This document shows positions 30,116-41,639 of a stretch of DNA of 64,000 nucleotides, piece by piece. This stretch comes from Chromobotia macracanthus (lineage: Eukaryota; Chordata; Actinopteri; Cypriniformes; Botiidae), in the NCBI GenBank assembly GCA_036877525.1, contig JAZGTH010000103.1, positions 1,644,501-1,708,500 on the forward strand, read 5' to 3'. The notes under the pieces were generated by a model. That model worked only from the letters and a program-made list of their open reading frames with translations, was not told the DNA's origin and made no database searches. A program made the position numbers and the translations under genes. Position 1 is the first letter of the stretch; each line of letters begins with the position of its first letter.

Positions 30116-30638
30116 TACTGTACTGTGCAACAGTCTGAGGCCACCAGCAGCTCAGCAAAGTTTTAATGACCATTCGTATGTATTTTTCGTTCTTTTCTTA
30201 TTAAAATACAAACAAAACAAATACAGGAAATATGTGCACAAAATTTATAAAACAGAATTTTCAGAACAAAATGGCTTTTTCAGGCAAAAGTCAGTATTTA
30301 GTGTGACTCTCTTGGTACTAAGCACATGTTTTGAGAAGACTGTCCTGAAGTCAGTAGATCAGAATTAGAAAACAGAGTTTCATATCATTTAGGTTTCAGA
30401 GAGCTGCAGGTTTCTGCTCTTGTTTAAGGGGGGTCACACTAAATACTTGTCACTTCAGCCTATAGAATCTGTTTTTTCTCTCTTTTTTCTGTCTTTTTAT
30501 ACAACATACAAGATTTCCTATATTTTCTGGTTGTATTTTAATGAAGAGACTGAGAAGTAATTATATAGGGTCATGATATCATTGCTTAAACACCACCGCT
30601 GAAATCTAATGAGCATAAGACTTTTGCACAGTACTGTA
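30116..30638. mobile_element. Tc1/mariner-like non-autonomous element
   Basis: The terminal repeats are tactgtactgtgcaacagtct at the left and, inverted, tacagtactgtgcaaaagtc at the right, next to TA dinucleotides as expected for TA-targeting elements. An internal pair, gtatttagtgtgac (about 30292) and gtcacactaaatac (about 30434), is also perfectly inverted. Length is about 523 bp with no transposase ORF. Confidence 0.65.
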
Positions 30639-31614
30639 TAACCTGTATAAAGGTTAAACCTGATTTAAAATACTAATTTACTTTGTTAAAAAATCTTTTC
30701 AAAATTGTTTGTAACGTGTCTTGGTGCTCCGATCATTCTAGCTGTGTGAAAAGTGTGTCATTAGTTCACCTGCTCATTCAGTCTTGAGATATAATGGTAA
30801 ACAAACAATTCACGTTCTTTTATGTTCACGTTCTCCGGATGTTACAAACATCTCTTCACTGGCTGATTCATCTCCTTTCAGAGAGGCCGACACCTACAGA
30901 CTGAATGTGAGGAGCGTGTAGAGTGTTAAAATCATGAAGATCTCTGAAGATCAGTGGACTGTGAATCTGCAGTTACCTCATCTTTCTTTCTTAGATGAAA
31001 CATCAAACCATAAATCACACATGTTGCGTGTTCATAATCTCTCTAATCTCCTGGAAAAAACTTGTAAAACAGTGTTAGTGTGACACATTTCTCCACTGAA
31101 ACAGCAACGAATGCACGATTATTTCCAGTTAACTACACACAGTTTTTTTTTAATGTCTGGTAATTCCTGGACAAATTCTTAATCAAAGCATCAATGCACA
31201 TATTATTGAGTATTAAGGCGCTTTTAAGTGCAATGAAAACGATTTGAGCCAACACTCTGCACTATAACGTCTGCATTATAAATACATACGGGAGTCAACG
31301 CATGACCTCAACATGGGGCATCACAATGTTGCATTGTTGCTTTTTTAGTGCACAATATTCATTTTGAATGCATATTTTAACTTCATGTCATTTAATCATC
31401 TAGTCTCTTGAAGTGCTGTTTGTCCATGACGTTACTATGAATTGGTCCCACCCACAATAAAGAATTGGCCCCACCCCCCCAAACGTACCTCATTGGTTTA
31501 GTCAGCGTTGCTCTAACGTTGCTCTAACGTTGCTGTAATGTGACGTGAGACGTAAACCCGTGATTGCATTACTTACAGCGTTCAGATAAAACAGCAGACA
31601 GTTTTTGATCACTT
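30639..31614 (-). other. Probable mgat3 3' UTR
   Basis: Directly downstream of the mgat3 stop on the - strand. A short triplication gttgctctaac lies at about 31505-31535. No other gene is seen. Confidence 0.45.
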
Positions 31615-33600
31615 TTAAGTGAAGCCCTTCTCTTTCGCATAAGGGTTCTCCAGCAGGTGGCGATATTTCTCATAGTTCTCCAGCAGGTATTTCGGGGCAA
31701 ACATGCGCTCTCCGGGGTCAGCAGGTGGGTAATCCGGTCGAGATCCATCGAACCAGCCGCCGGTCCGTATTAACTGCTCAATATAACTCAGCTTGAGCTT
31801 CTCTTCGTAGTCGCCCCACCGCGGAAAGTCTCCGTTCTGGGCGGATACGAGCTTGTAATAAATGCCTTCCGGTTTGAAGCACCAGGAGCAGTGCCACCCG
31901 GCGTAATGAACCGGGCCCCCGATGGCCCACGGCATCAGGACGCGTCCGGTGGAGTTCTCGTACTCCCGGAATCCCGGCATTTCGTAATAGTTCCGCCGTC
32001 TGAGAAGGATCCCGTCCCTCTTGTAAACCACACGGAGCATCGCCACCGTACACCCGGACAGGATCTTGAGCGTCCCATACTGTCTCCGGTAAAACCCGTA
32101 GAGTGATTTCCGCATGTGGATCGAGACCGGCTCGGTCCAGCCGTCGTACAGTTTGAGGAAGAGGATTCCCTCCCGCGCCGGGATCTCATCCGCGTCGTTC
32201 AGGATGAAAACATCGTCTGGTTTGGTGCCCTCGACCCGTGCCATTCCGTTTCCGGTCACGTATGTGCGCAGATAGTCGTCCGCGATCCAGCCGTCTGCAC
32301 GGCCTCCGTTAGGAAAGTGATCGAGGAAAACGTACACGATCTTGTGCTTGATGTAATCAAACGTCCCGTTCAGCAGCAGTTGCCGGAAATAAAGTGGCCT
32401 GGAGTCGCCATATGCGGTGAAATTGGACTCACAAACTAAAAACACGTCCACGGCATCCGCAAGCTCGCGGAACCGGGCGTGCAGCAGGTCGAACTCGTGG
32501 TTGACGTTGATGGCGTTGATGACGCGGCGCGGTGCGGCTCTGGGCGTTAGTTTGGTCTTGGTTGGGAGGTTTGAGTGCTGCACGATGGTCGGTATGCCGC
32601 AGTGAGGCCCGTGCCAGCCCGGGCGGCAGGTGCATCGACCCACAGTCTTGCCCGTCTCCACCACGCCGTTGCGTTGCAATGCAGATTCGCTCCTTTTCGT
32701 CCCCTCGTGGAAACACGGCGCTCCGGATTTGGTGTAAACGAAAAACGGTGTGAGATCGTCCCGGAGAACAAAGTGACGCTCGTGGAGATTTTCATATTGA
32801 TGATGATGATCAAGGTCCTGTTGGGAGAGAGTAAAATAAAACTCAGTTGTAATCCGATTTCATTTAACTTTCTCAAATCTGTGATTAATTCTCATCATTT
32901 GCAACATTTTCTGTGGAATCCACCAACTCTTCAAAACAAACACCTACAATTTTAAGTAGTTCCACATTATCTTAAGTTCACATCCTGTATCTTGAAACAG
33001 CCTCACTTGTTCTGATTCACAGGTTTACCCGACTGTTTTAATATCACTGAAATTAAAGGCAGATGAAAGTTTAAAATCTCTTCACATCCTGATAGCGATC
33101 ACTAAGTAAAGTGGTCTACATATATTTATATAAATACACATCTTGTGCGAAACACACCGGGCTGTAAAACGTTCATCCAATCATTGCATTCGGTGATGCA
33201 ATGCAATGACAGGATGTCTGCTTGGAGGAGGCGTGGATTTGGAGAGGGCGGGATCTTATTAAGTCAACGCTAGCTTGCTGTTGCTCACCTCTCTGAATTC
33301 TTTACACAAATTTACTGGCCTATTATAGATGTCACTTTTGCACCGTGTCTGAACCTTCAGGTGTCTGAACCTTCAGGTGTCTGAACCTTCAGGTGTTTGT
33401 ACCTTGTTAACCTGTAAGTCGACCTCCGGCAAATTCCAGAAGAATCTGCCGACCATCTTTAGTGTCTTCAGGTGAGAGGACGGGGAGGAAATCTCCTGCA
33501 GCAGTGGAATATTGTGCACGGCTTTGTAGTAATGCAGGAAGGAAATGACACAAAGTGCCAGCACACACACCAGGAAGAACCTATACCTTCTTATTCTCAT
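31615..33600 (-). CDS. mgat3: Beta-1,4-mannosyl-glycoprotein 4-beta-N-acetylglucosaminyltransferase (GnT-III)
   Basis: This Golgi type II membrane enzyme adds the bisecting GlcNAc to the core beta-mannose of N-glycans, which blocks further branching. Two coding exons: 33600-33403 (ATG at 33600) and 32817-31615 (stop TAA). The donor is AACAAG|GTACAA, the acceptor CCCAACAG|GACCTT, phase 0. The product is 466 aa. The N-terminus (MRIRRYRFFLVCVLALCVIS) is a short basic tail plus membrane anchor, like human MKMRRYKLFL. The catalytic part carries CTCRPGWHGPHCG, RRVINAINVNHEFDLL, LNDADEIPAR, HYAGWHCSWCF and PAPKYLL-type C-terminal motifs. It is shorter than human (533 aa as I recall) because the Pro-rich stem is missing. 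A coding-region intron is unusual, since I know the mammalian coding sequence as single-exon. An acceptor TTTCACAG just before the ATG implies an upstream untranslated exon. Confidence 0.95.
33100..33300 (-). repeat. Dispersed repeat in mgat3 intron
   Basis: Reverse-orientation relative of 14080-14425. Shared words in reverse complement include aatgcaatgattggatg, cacgcctcctccaag and gtagaccactttactta. Confidence 0.75.
33349..33398. repeat. 16-bp tandem triplication next to mgat3 donor
   Basis: The unit tgtctgaaccttcagg is present three times in a row, ending within a few bases of the mgat3 coding-exon donor (GT at 33401-33402). Confidence 0.9.
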
Positions 33601-33602
33601 CC

Positions 33603-35287
33603 TGTGAAACACAAAATGAATGTTTGTTAGTTAAATGACAGTTTGAGATACACCCAAAACGAATGTAGAGTTTAGCACCATGCACCATGCACACCAAAGT
33701 CATTCTGCATGTACACCAGCGTTGCCATCTGAAAGTTTTTAAAGGCTGAAAAGATCTTAAATAAAAATAAGGCAAAACCACTGATAAATTTCTTGGTTAA
33801 CCAGCGATCAATATGAGTATGATAAGAGACCACAATCACATTATAAAAGGTGTATGCGGGTCTATCCACATGTATAAACAGTTTTGTCAGCGTTTACTTC
33901 CTCCACACAAACTTTTGATAGAGGAAACTCTTTTCAACACCTCTGAGCGTGACTGAGCGCCGCTTCTATAACAACTTTACAATGACTCAAATAGTTTATC
34001 TGCATAACTGAATGTGAACTCAGTTTCCTGAGTGTTTCAGCTCAAAACAACAGCCACAAACCCACTCAATAAGACAATGCAGTTACACTCGCTCTCAGTT
34101 TGCAGAAGATCACGAGTGTTTAACCTTATTCAGTCACACATCACATTCTCTCTCTGGGGAGTTTTCGTTTCATTGCATGAATAAATGAGCTGTGTTTTGC
34201 AAAACAAACAGACTGGCAAAATGTGCAGTCTTACCGGTTTTTTTTTATGTTGGCCTCAAGCTAAACTCAGCTAACAAATGTTTATTATATATTTATGTAT
34301 TATATATGTTTCAGTTTGTTTTAACTTTTGAAGGGTGTCAGAATGAAGTTTGCTCATGATCAGGTTGGATTTGTGAATGTTGACTGCACAGTTTAGTTTG
34401 CGAGCAATGTTGTGCCTGACTGATGAAGAACAGAGATAAGGTTTGCCAGAAAGCACAACTCATTTGACTGGTCTAATGCGTCAGGCTTGTGCAACAAAAC
34501 TGTCGACTAAAAATGAGTCAGTGTATTGTTGCAGTTTTTTATGCAATATTTTACAACTGCTGTGCCAACCAAAACAATCAACTCATGCTATGTGATGAAC
34601 AATGTTAATTCACCAAGTTTTTATCATTAAATACACAGTCAGGGGCCATTTCACCCAGAATTAACAGAACTCTGCTTGTGTCTCAATGAAGACCTTGAAC
34701 CTATAATAAAAGTCATGTCACATATGTAACATGACTGTGTGCTCGCTCATCAAACATTAACACACAGGAACATGTTATTCACAACACTGCTGTGTCTGTA
34801 CCTCAGTGACTGTCAGGCTGTACTAAACCACCATCGCTTTATCACATCTTCTGTGTTAACATGGTTTAGTGTGTCATATATTTACAACAGATAACAGCTT
34901 TCACAGAGCAGTCCACGCTTTAGAAACCAGCCAGTTCTTCTAATGCACAATGTTCAATGTTCTTCTAGTGTTCGTTCTCTGGAATACTGGATTCTGATTG
35001 GTCGAATGCAGCATTCAGTGGCGTTGCGTGATAATGCTGTACGTTTCAGACGTTGTCGTGTGCTTGTGTTTTGTCTAGTAAAATGATATCCAGAGGTTTT
35101 ATTGGGCTGTTCTGCATGGCTCTGGGCTCTCAGTAGGTTCTTCACAACATTAAATCAACAGGCTGGATTTGACTCCCGCTGTTACATTCACAGCAGAGTC
35201 TACATGAGGCTGAAGACGTCGCCTGTGCTTGTCCTCATATTTGATGATCTCATGCAGCCTGAACCTGATACAGCTCTGAAATAAAGC
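33603..35287 (-). other. Probable mgat3 5' intron, left part
   Basis: If the noncoding exon near 39425 is real, this lies within a 5.8-kb first intron. No coding exon is seen on either strand. Confidence 0.4.
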
Positions 35288-35553
35288 CAGCTAACAATTA
35301 TAGGTTGTAAAAACATTTGTATGTATATATACACATATATAAAATGTTAAAAAAGATAATACATATATATCAAAAACGTTATTCTTAAGTAGTTAGTGGA
35401 ACATTTTAAAAACGTTACAGGATTAAAAATGCCTGAATAACATTCTTATAACCAAGCAATAGGAATGTTTTAAACATTCCTAAAACTTTTAAAATAACAT
35501 TTTTGTTCATGGAAACATTAGGGAAATGTTCCTACAACCTAACATTGTTAGGG
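35288..35553. mobile_element. MITE copy
   Basis: Starts gccagctaacaattatag and ends ctaacattgttagggca. The interior has cttaagtagttagtggaaca and tataaccaagcaata, shared with 6238-6662. Confidence 0.7.
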
Positions 35554-38340
35554 CAGATGACATGTCGAGCGGTGACAGAGTTTGAGAGGTTATGATCCAG
35601 GTCCATTTCTGGACGTCCTGATCAAACCTGACGCAGCTACTCAAAGTCTTCAGGATCATGTGAATTAAACAGACAGGTGTGTTACAGGGCATGTACACAA
35701 ATGAAGGAGTTTTGAGAGGACCAAAAACACTGTATAAATCTATACATTTAACCAAATGTGTCCACACTTAATACAGGCCTGTATACACGTACATGTAACT
35801 CTTATGGGAGAAACATGCGAAAACCTGAAGCAGACTCAGATCACTGTAACAACAGCCCTGAATTTTTGACTATTGCTTATTACAGGCAATTATAGTTCAA
35901 AAGACATTGTGACATATGCAAACACAGGGCAGAGTGTTGCCTGCGCTTGTTCTGACACGTTCTGTGTTATCCTCAACTTCTGTGTTTTTGAATCCGACAC
36001 AGTAAATCAGTTTCTTAGAAAGATTTAGGCCCTCAGCAGGGGTGTTAAGTTTTTTGTGAGTATTTTTAAAGAGGCATTTGATTGTTTGAGTTGTGTGTAC
36101 TGTGACAGTGACAGCTGAAGAATTACTTTATTTTTTCTTTTTGCGTTCCGTGCTCCAGTTTTCAAACAACCCACTAAACTCTGCACTGCAAAGCCAAGAC
36201 AACATAGACGAACAGGGTGAGGCAAAGAGCAAAGTGCCCCAGTGCTGTTATACAGAATATCAGTGCTCTGAACACAGCTTGACCAATCAGATCAGAGGAT
36301 CATCCCCCCTCCCTCCTCATTCTTTGGGGAGTTCTTACTTCCTGTCTGATAAAGCATGTGTGTGCATGTTTGTGAGTGGGTTTCCTCTGAGGGCACTGAT
36401 GCCTGATTCACATAGCTTCTTTCTTTAGCTCTTTCAAATCTCAAATGTCAGTGTTTTTTCAGCCTGTACAAAAGCTCTGTTCTCTGGTTTGGGAACACAC
36501 ACAGAGAGAGACACTGCACACTCGCAATCTCCTGTGCTGTACTGTAGCACTCAAAAACAGAATTACAGCATCTCTCGAACCCATGCAAACCCACAGTGCC
36601 TGCATGCACACACGAGTTTGATCATACAGAACCGAAACGCCGGCTCTTCACATACTGCAGTGTAATAATATCCAGTTATTTGCTTGTATTTGCAGGTGTT
36701 TCCTCTTTAACCACATGGTCCCAAAACTGAGATCTTTCTGTCTTCTGTTGTTTTGTTAGATTTGAGAACAACAGGTGGACGAGTAGTTAAGGCCGGACCC
36801 ACACTCCAGCACACAGATGCAGAAATGTGCCAGTGCTGTTGTACATCATTAACATGTTGTACAAACTGGGACAAACCACACACTCAAAATGTTCTGTTTT
36901 TTAAAGTGAAACAGGTAGAAGGTGCATTCACACAGATGCACAAGCTCTTTCACACTGGATAAAGCTCTGATGGAGAGTTAGACAGACAGAGATGCACAAG
37001 ACTAAATGTTATCATTGTGATCCTTCTAATAAAAGTACATTATTTTACAGGTCACAATGACATTTGTTTTTAAATCATCATCCATCTGACTGAGCAAAAC
37101 AAGTCAAAATCAGAATAATGTTACAGTTCATTTTTTTACTACAGCCAATAACATTCAGTTCAGTGTAAAATGTCACTGGTCGTGGGTATGATGCTGCTTT
37201 ACAAGTTAAATCGGTTATCTGTCATTTTCGCCACCTCTGTTTAAAAAATAAAACTGCAGGTTACTTTACATACTTTGTTAAATTGTATTATGCTTAACAT
37301 AAATTTACTGTTGTTAATCGGGGAAAGGTAAGGAGATTGTGCTGAACACTGATCTCTCATGTTGCTCAATAACTGATTTCTGTTTATTTTTAACCTAAAA
37401 AAGTTAGGTTAGCTTTCACCCTCCTTTAACCTGGAAGGTTACAAAGTGAAGAAACACTTTGAACAATTAACAAATATAATTAAATGTGGAAACTTTTGTA
37501 TTCTGCACTTTTACTTTTTTTGGTTAGATACTCTGACTATGAATTGACTAAAAATTTGAAACAGTACCTGCTGCCTTTTCAGAGAATTTGTCCTCAAGGT
37601 AAACGGAGCTGTCATGGAAAATAATACTTATTGTGCATTTATCCCCAAGAAACTTCATGCCTGTTTGTTGACGGGTTTTAAATTTGCTATGTGCACAACA
37701 GACAACATTGTACTCCAGACAAGACAGCAGCACGTGAGGTGCTTCATATTCAGAGAAGATGTCATTCTGGCATTTGCAGGATTTCTGCGGCGTGGGCAGA
37801 GAGATTGGTCAACTAGCATGTGATTTCCTGAATGAACCCTCTTCCTCTTTAAACACTGAAACTTTAAACTATGAGGCAGTTCATATCATGAACTGTATCA
37901 TCATTTGGTAAAAATGCTGAATTGCAATTTCATTCAATATTTACTTCTTTTTAACCCTGGGTTACTTCAGTAAACCCCCAGGTTATGAAGCTCTGCTTTA
38001 GTCAGTCAGATTGATTTATAAAGCACATTTAGACGCAGCAACTGTTTGCAGAGTGCTGAACAAACATGAAAGTTAAAACAAATGAAAGTAAAAACCACAT
38101 CAGTTTGAGGCATGACCTGACAACACTCAGCTGCAACCTGTCAGAGGATCGAAGATGTGCAGATATCTGATGATAAGAAGATCTGAGATGTATTCTGGAG
38201 CAAAGCCATGCAAACCCAACAAAGTATTAAACTGTATACGATATGTAACTGGAAGCAATAAAGGAAACACAATACTGGTGAAAAACTTCCCCTTTTCGTT
38301 AGGAACAGACTAACAATTATAATCCACACAGAGACGACAA
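35554..38340. other. No gene seen
   Basis: AT-rich spacer or intron sequence. Short ORFs on both strands have no recognisable similarity and no matched splice-site chain. Confidence 0.45.
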
Positions 38341-38359
38341 CAGGCCGTCACGTAATGCA

Positions 38360-38690
38360 GGGTATAACAACTGCGCTCCTGGAGAGCTAACCCTGCTCCA
38401 ACAGTGCTGGAGATAAACTCTGCTGGAAGGTCTCTCTCCAGAAATGTCTTCTTTTTTACTTTTTTACAACCATTCAGCCGATAACTTTTCATCATTTCTT
38501 TTCATGTTAGTTCCCAAATCTGCCGACTCTTCCTGAAGGCACAACAGCATAAATGAGGACGGTCAGAGGTCCACAAACCCCAGAGTTTAGCTGCAGCCTT
38601 AATGAATTGTCTGTAAGTAGTAAGTAATTCAGGTGTGTTGGATCAGGACTGGAGGTCTATAGTCCTGGCCTAAACTGTTTCTGTTGTCGG
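38360..38690. mobile_element. Composite of fish MITE fragments
   Basis: The words gcgctcctggagagctaac and aaactctgctggaaggtc, then gagtttagctgcagcc and caggtgtgttggatcagg, belong to a common cyprinid-type palindromic repeat (gagtttagctccaaccctga.. in the form I know). The pieces are rearranged and incomplete. Confidence 0.5.
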
Positions 38691-38814
38691 TCTAGTTATA
38701 AATAAATCTGTAAATACTGCGGTAAAGACTAGTTAAATTACTGGCTCTCGTGGGCTATGATAAATAGGTTTATAATTGATTTTTTTGGATCTTCTCCTGA
38801 TCTGTAAACAGACT

Positions 38815-38905
38815 GACTGTTCAAAAGGGCAGCTGCGGTCTGCGGGTTGGAGAGATGGACTTGCAACCAGAAGGTCGCTGGTTCAAATGCCCGTGCTGGC
38901 AGGAA
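38815..38905 (+). repeat. tRNA-derived SINE fragment
   Basis: The stretch ggttggagagatggacttgc followed by aaccagaaggtcgctggttcaaat resembles the A-box to B-box part of a tRNA head, with the B-box-like ggttcaaatgc. The acceptor stem cannot be closed, so it is a degenerate SINE head, not a tRNA gene. Confidence 0.6.
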
Positions 38906-39254
38906 ACATCTGAGCGAACTGATAAAGAGTTTAATAGTAACTGTCCTCAGGACAGTTTTGGACAACCTCACACCAAGACAGTGTTAAATCCAGTTTGAGC
39001 GTTCATACTGAGCACCATTACAATCTAAATCCGATTTCAATTCGCCTCCAGAGGTGCTTCAATCAGACCACAGGGATGGTTTTCCCCTTCACACACCCTG
39101 AACCTGATTCACATTGAACTGGACAGACCAGAATCAAAGTTTCTGCCAGTGTGAACCTGTCTAATAATGCAAAAACCGAATAATGCAAACCACGAACAAG
39201 AGGAGAAACTTGAGAAAGAAGAAGATGTGAAGAGCGCGCGTCAGATAGACCGCG

Positions 39255-39262
39255 TGACGTCA
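39255..39262. promoter_or_regulatory. CRE palindrome near probable mgat3 promoter
   Basis: TGACGTCA inside a CpG-containing stretch (cgcgtgacgtcacgtcgc). It lies about 165 bases downstream (in mgat3 direction) of the candidate noncoding exon. Function is inferred only. Confidence 0.35.
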
Positions 39263-39424
39263 CGTCGCATTATAAGTCGTTTCACGTCGTTTTGATAAAT
39301 GTATGTGTGAATGCATGCAGAGTCTGAATCAATATCTTCTCTATCTGACCTGCACGACAGGGTTAGGAAGAAGATCATCGGATCTCTCCATCGGACCTTC
39401 ACCTTCATCGGATCGGCGTCTTAC

Positions 39425-39526
39425 CTGCCGGACGGATGCGGCTCCTGCGTGTCCGTCAGTCGGATCTTCTCACAGCATTTGTCGTGTCTGTGTGTTGGTG
39501 CTCTTCACACACACTTCTGCAGGAAC

Positions 39527-39579
<53 letters not shown>

Positions 39580-39670
39580 TATATATACACACACTCACAC
39601 GTGCGCGTGCCCGCGCGAGAGCGCGCCCGGCGGCTGAGCGCGAGGCTGCGAGCGTGCCTTTCTCACAGAT
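39425..39670 (-). promoter_or_regulatory. Candidate mgat3 noncoding first exon and GC-rich promoter
   Basis: On the - strand the sequence reads CATCCGTCCGGCAG|GTAAGACG, a near-consensus donor at 39425/39424. The sequence behind it is CpG-rich (gtgcgcgtgcccgcgcgaga at about 39601). A (CA)n tract sits at 39531-39574. The coding exon of mgat3 begins with a matching acceptor (33603), so this fits as its 5' exon. Transcript data are needed to be sure. Confidence 0.4.
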
Positions 39671-39679
39671 AAATAATAA

Positions 39680-41370
39680 TCAGGAATAAAGTGCTCGTTT
39701 AATTCCTCTTTTAATCGTCAAGTTTCGGTATTCAAGATAATGCATTAAAACAGGCGAAGTTTTAAAACATTAAAACAGGGCAAGCGCACGAAACACGAAG
39801 ATAAAGCGAATAGCTGCATGAAAAGCATGAAAAGAAAGTTTATAACATGGCGGAATGTCAATGCAGGTGTAAAAAAGTTTACATAAAGTTAAAAAATGAG
39901 TAAAGGCTCATGTAAGACCGTGCAATACGTTTTCATTGAGCCAGCGTCACCGTTTCCTCGTCAAAACGTGATATTAACGTTTAAAAACCATTAGAAAACG
40001 TTATCTTATAACGTTATAGCCTTATCAACACTTTACTAAAGCAACATGACCATGAGGGAAATGAAAAACAAATCATTTTCTCTTCTGCTTTCTTTCTTCA
40101 CGGTAAACTATAGAGAAGAGATCGCCTGTGTCATGTTTCTGTGCAAAACTGCACAGTGTGAATGAATAACAGAGTTTAATACTTAAAGGTTATTGTTTAG
40201 GTGCTTGTTTTAAGCACTTAACATATATATATATATATGGTTTTAAAATGCAGTCGTAAAGATCATTTATGTTTGGTTGTAAAATGGTTGTCATATAGCA
40301 CAAGCGACTTTCGGACCGCCACCATACGACACCTGTCACGTGACGCATCTGCGAAACTATTTATAAACAAAAACATGAAATAATGAATAAAACAGAATCA
40401 AAGTATAAATATTATTTGATGAGTTATTTATCGTCTGGTTATATTTCTGATGTGTTTTCTATAACCTCTTTTCCTCTTATCAATTTTCTACAGAGGCAGT
40501 GGGCGGAACCGTCGGCTGTCAGTCAGACGCTACGGACGCTCTCATTGGCTGTGAGTCAGGCGCTCCGGACGCTCATTGGTCAGTTGTTTACGCGTGTTCT
40601 TGCTCTGGTATTGTGATTCCAGTTGACTTTTTTGACAGCAGTTTTATGGCAATATTTACAAAACGTTTAAGCAAATCATGTAAATAATCTCCAAACATCT
40701 CCTGATGTTTACGGTGAGGTGAAATAATTGTAACATCAATTTCAGCAAGCACAGGGGCATTTTAGTTTGATTTAAACAGGGGACTGATGTTTCACACATA
40801 CAACTTAAGAAAAAAACAGTTTATATTAACCTCAACAAACACAATATCTCCAGCTTGACGCCTGACGTTTAGTGGAGAGAGAACGGCCGATAATTTACTT
40901 TCAATGTCATGAAAAGATAATTATAAAGACTATCATGATGTAACATTTTCATTAACGCAGTTGTGCAAGACTCTCAGGTGTTTGTTCACTTGTTATATTA
41001 CGGTTTTAAGGGCAGTCAGGTTAAGTTTACATTAGAAACAATGACAGACAGATCACTGTTTAGTTACTCCTGTAAACTGTAACGTGATGAGTGTGCAGTA
41101 AGGTTTACATCCTGAAGGATCTGGCAAGTGTACCGTGTTTTGAGATAGATATTTCCATCAGTAAACTGGTTAATGCTTGTTTTGCATGCTAGTTTTACAA
41201 AATCCAATACTGAAAATGAAATTAGTGACCGACTTCATATTTATGCCACATAGATGAACTATTTGATGTTTAAACATCTTAAAGCACACTTGAATGTGTT
41301 TTAAGTCTTTAAACTGATCAGTTTCAAGACTTAAACTAGTAAGAACATACAAGACAAAAATGATCATTTT
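39680..41370. other. Intergenic between mgat3 and ddx5
   Basis: Contains an (AT)n at about 40221-40239 and a duplicated CCAAT-type block at 40515-40590. No exon is recognised. Confidence 0.5.
40515..40590. repeat. Tandem duplication carrying inverted CCAAT boxes
   Basis: Two imperfect copies of a block like gtcagacgctacggacgctc followed by tcattgg. The ATTGG at the end of each is a reversed CCAAT. It lies in an isolated GC-richer patch; whether it drives transcription is unknown. Confidence 0.5.
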
Positions 41371-41639
41371 TAATATTTTTATTTGAGGACCATGCAATGA
41401 CCTTTAAACGGCCCTTGACATTTTACAAGTACAGATCTTTCGTCGTTTCCTCCACATAGTACAAAATAACTTTAAGTTACTGAAAACAAAAAACTACTAA
41501 GAAAAAAAATCCTGCACAGCAGATTCTGGGACTCTACAATGTGATGCGTGTATCTGAAACCCTGCGCTGTAAAAAATAAAGTTACACAACCGATAATAAA
41601 CGGAACAATTAAAGATTAAGAGAAGCCAGTGTAATGTGT

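Noticed and set aside
31891..32439. Several + strand reading frames opposite mgat3
   Set aside because: Antisense shadows of the GC-rich mgat3 catalytic exon.
38815..38905. tRNA gene
   Set aside because: B-box-like sequence is present but no cloverleaf or acceptor stem can be formed; it is a SINE head fragment.
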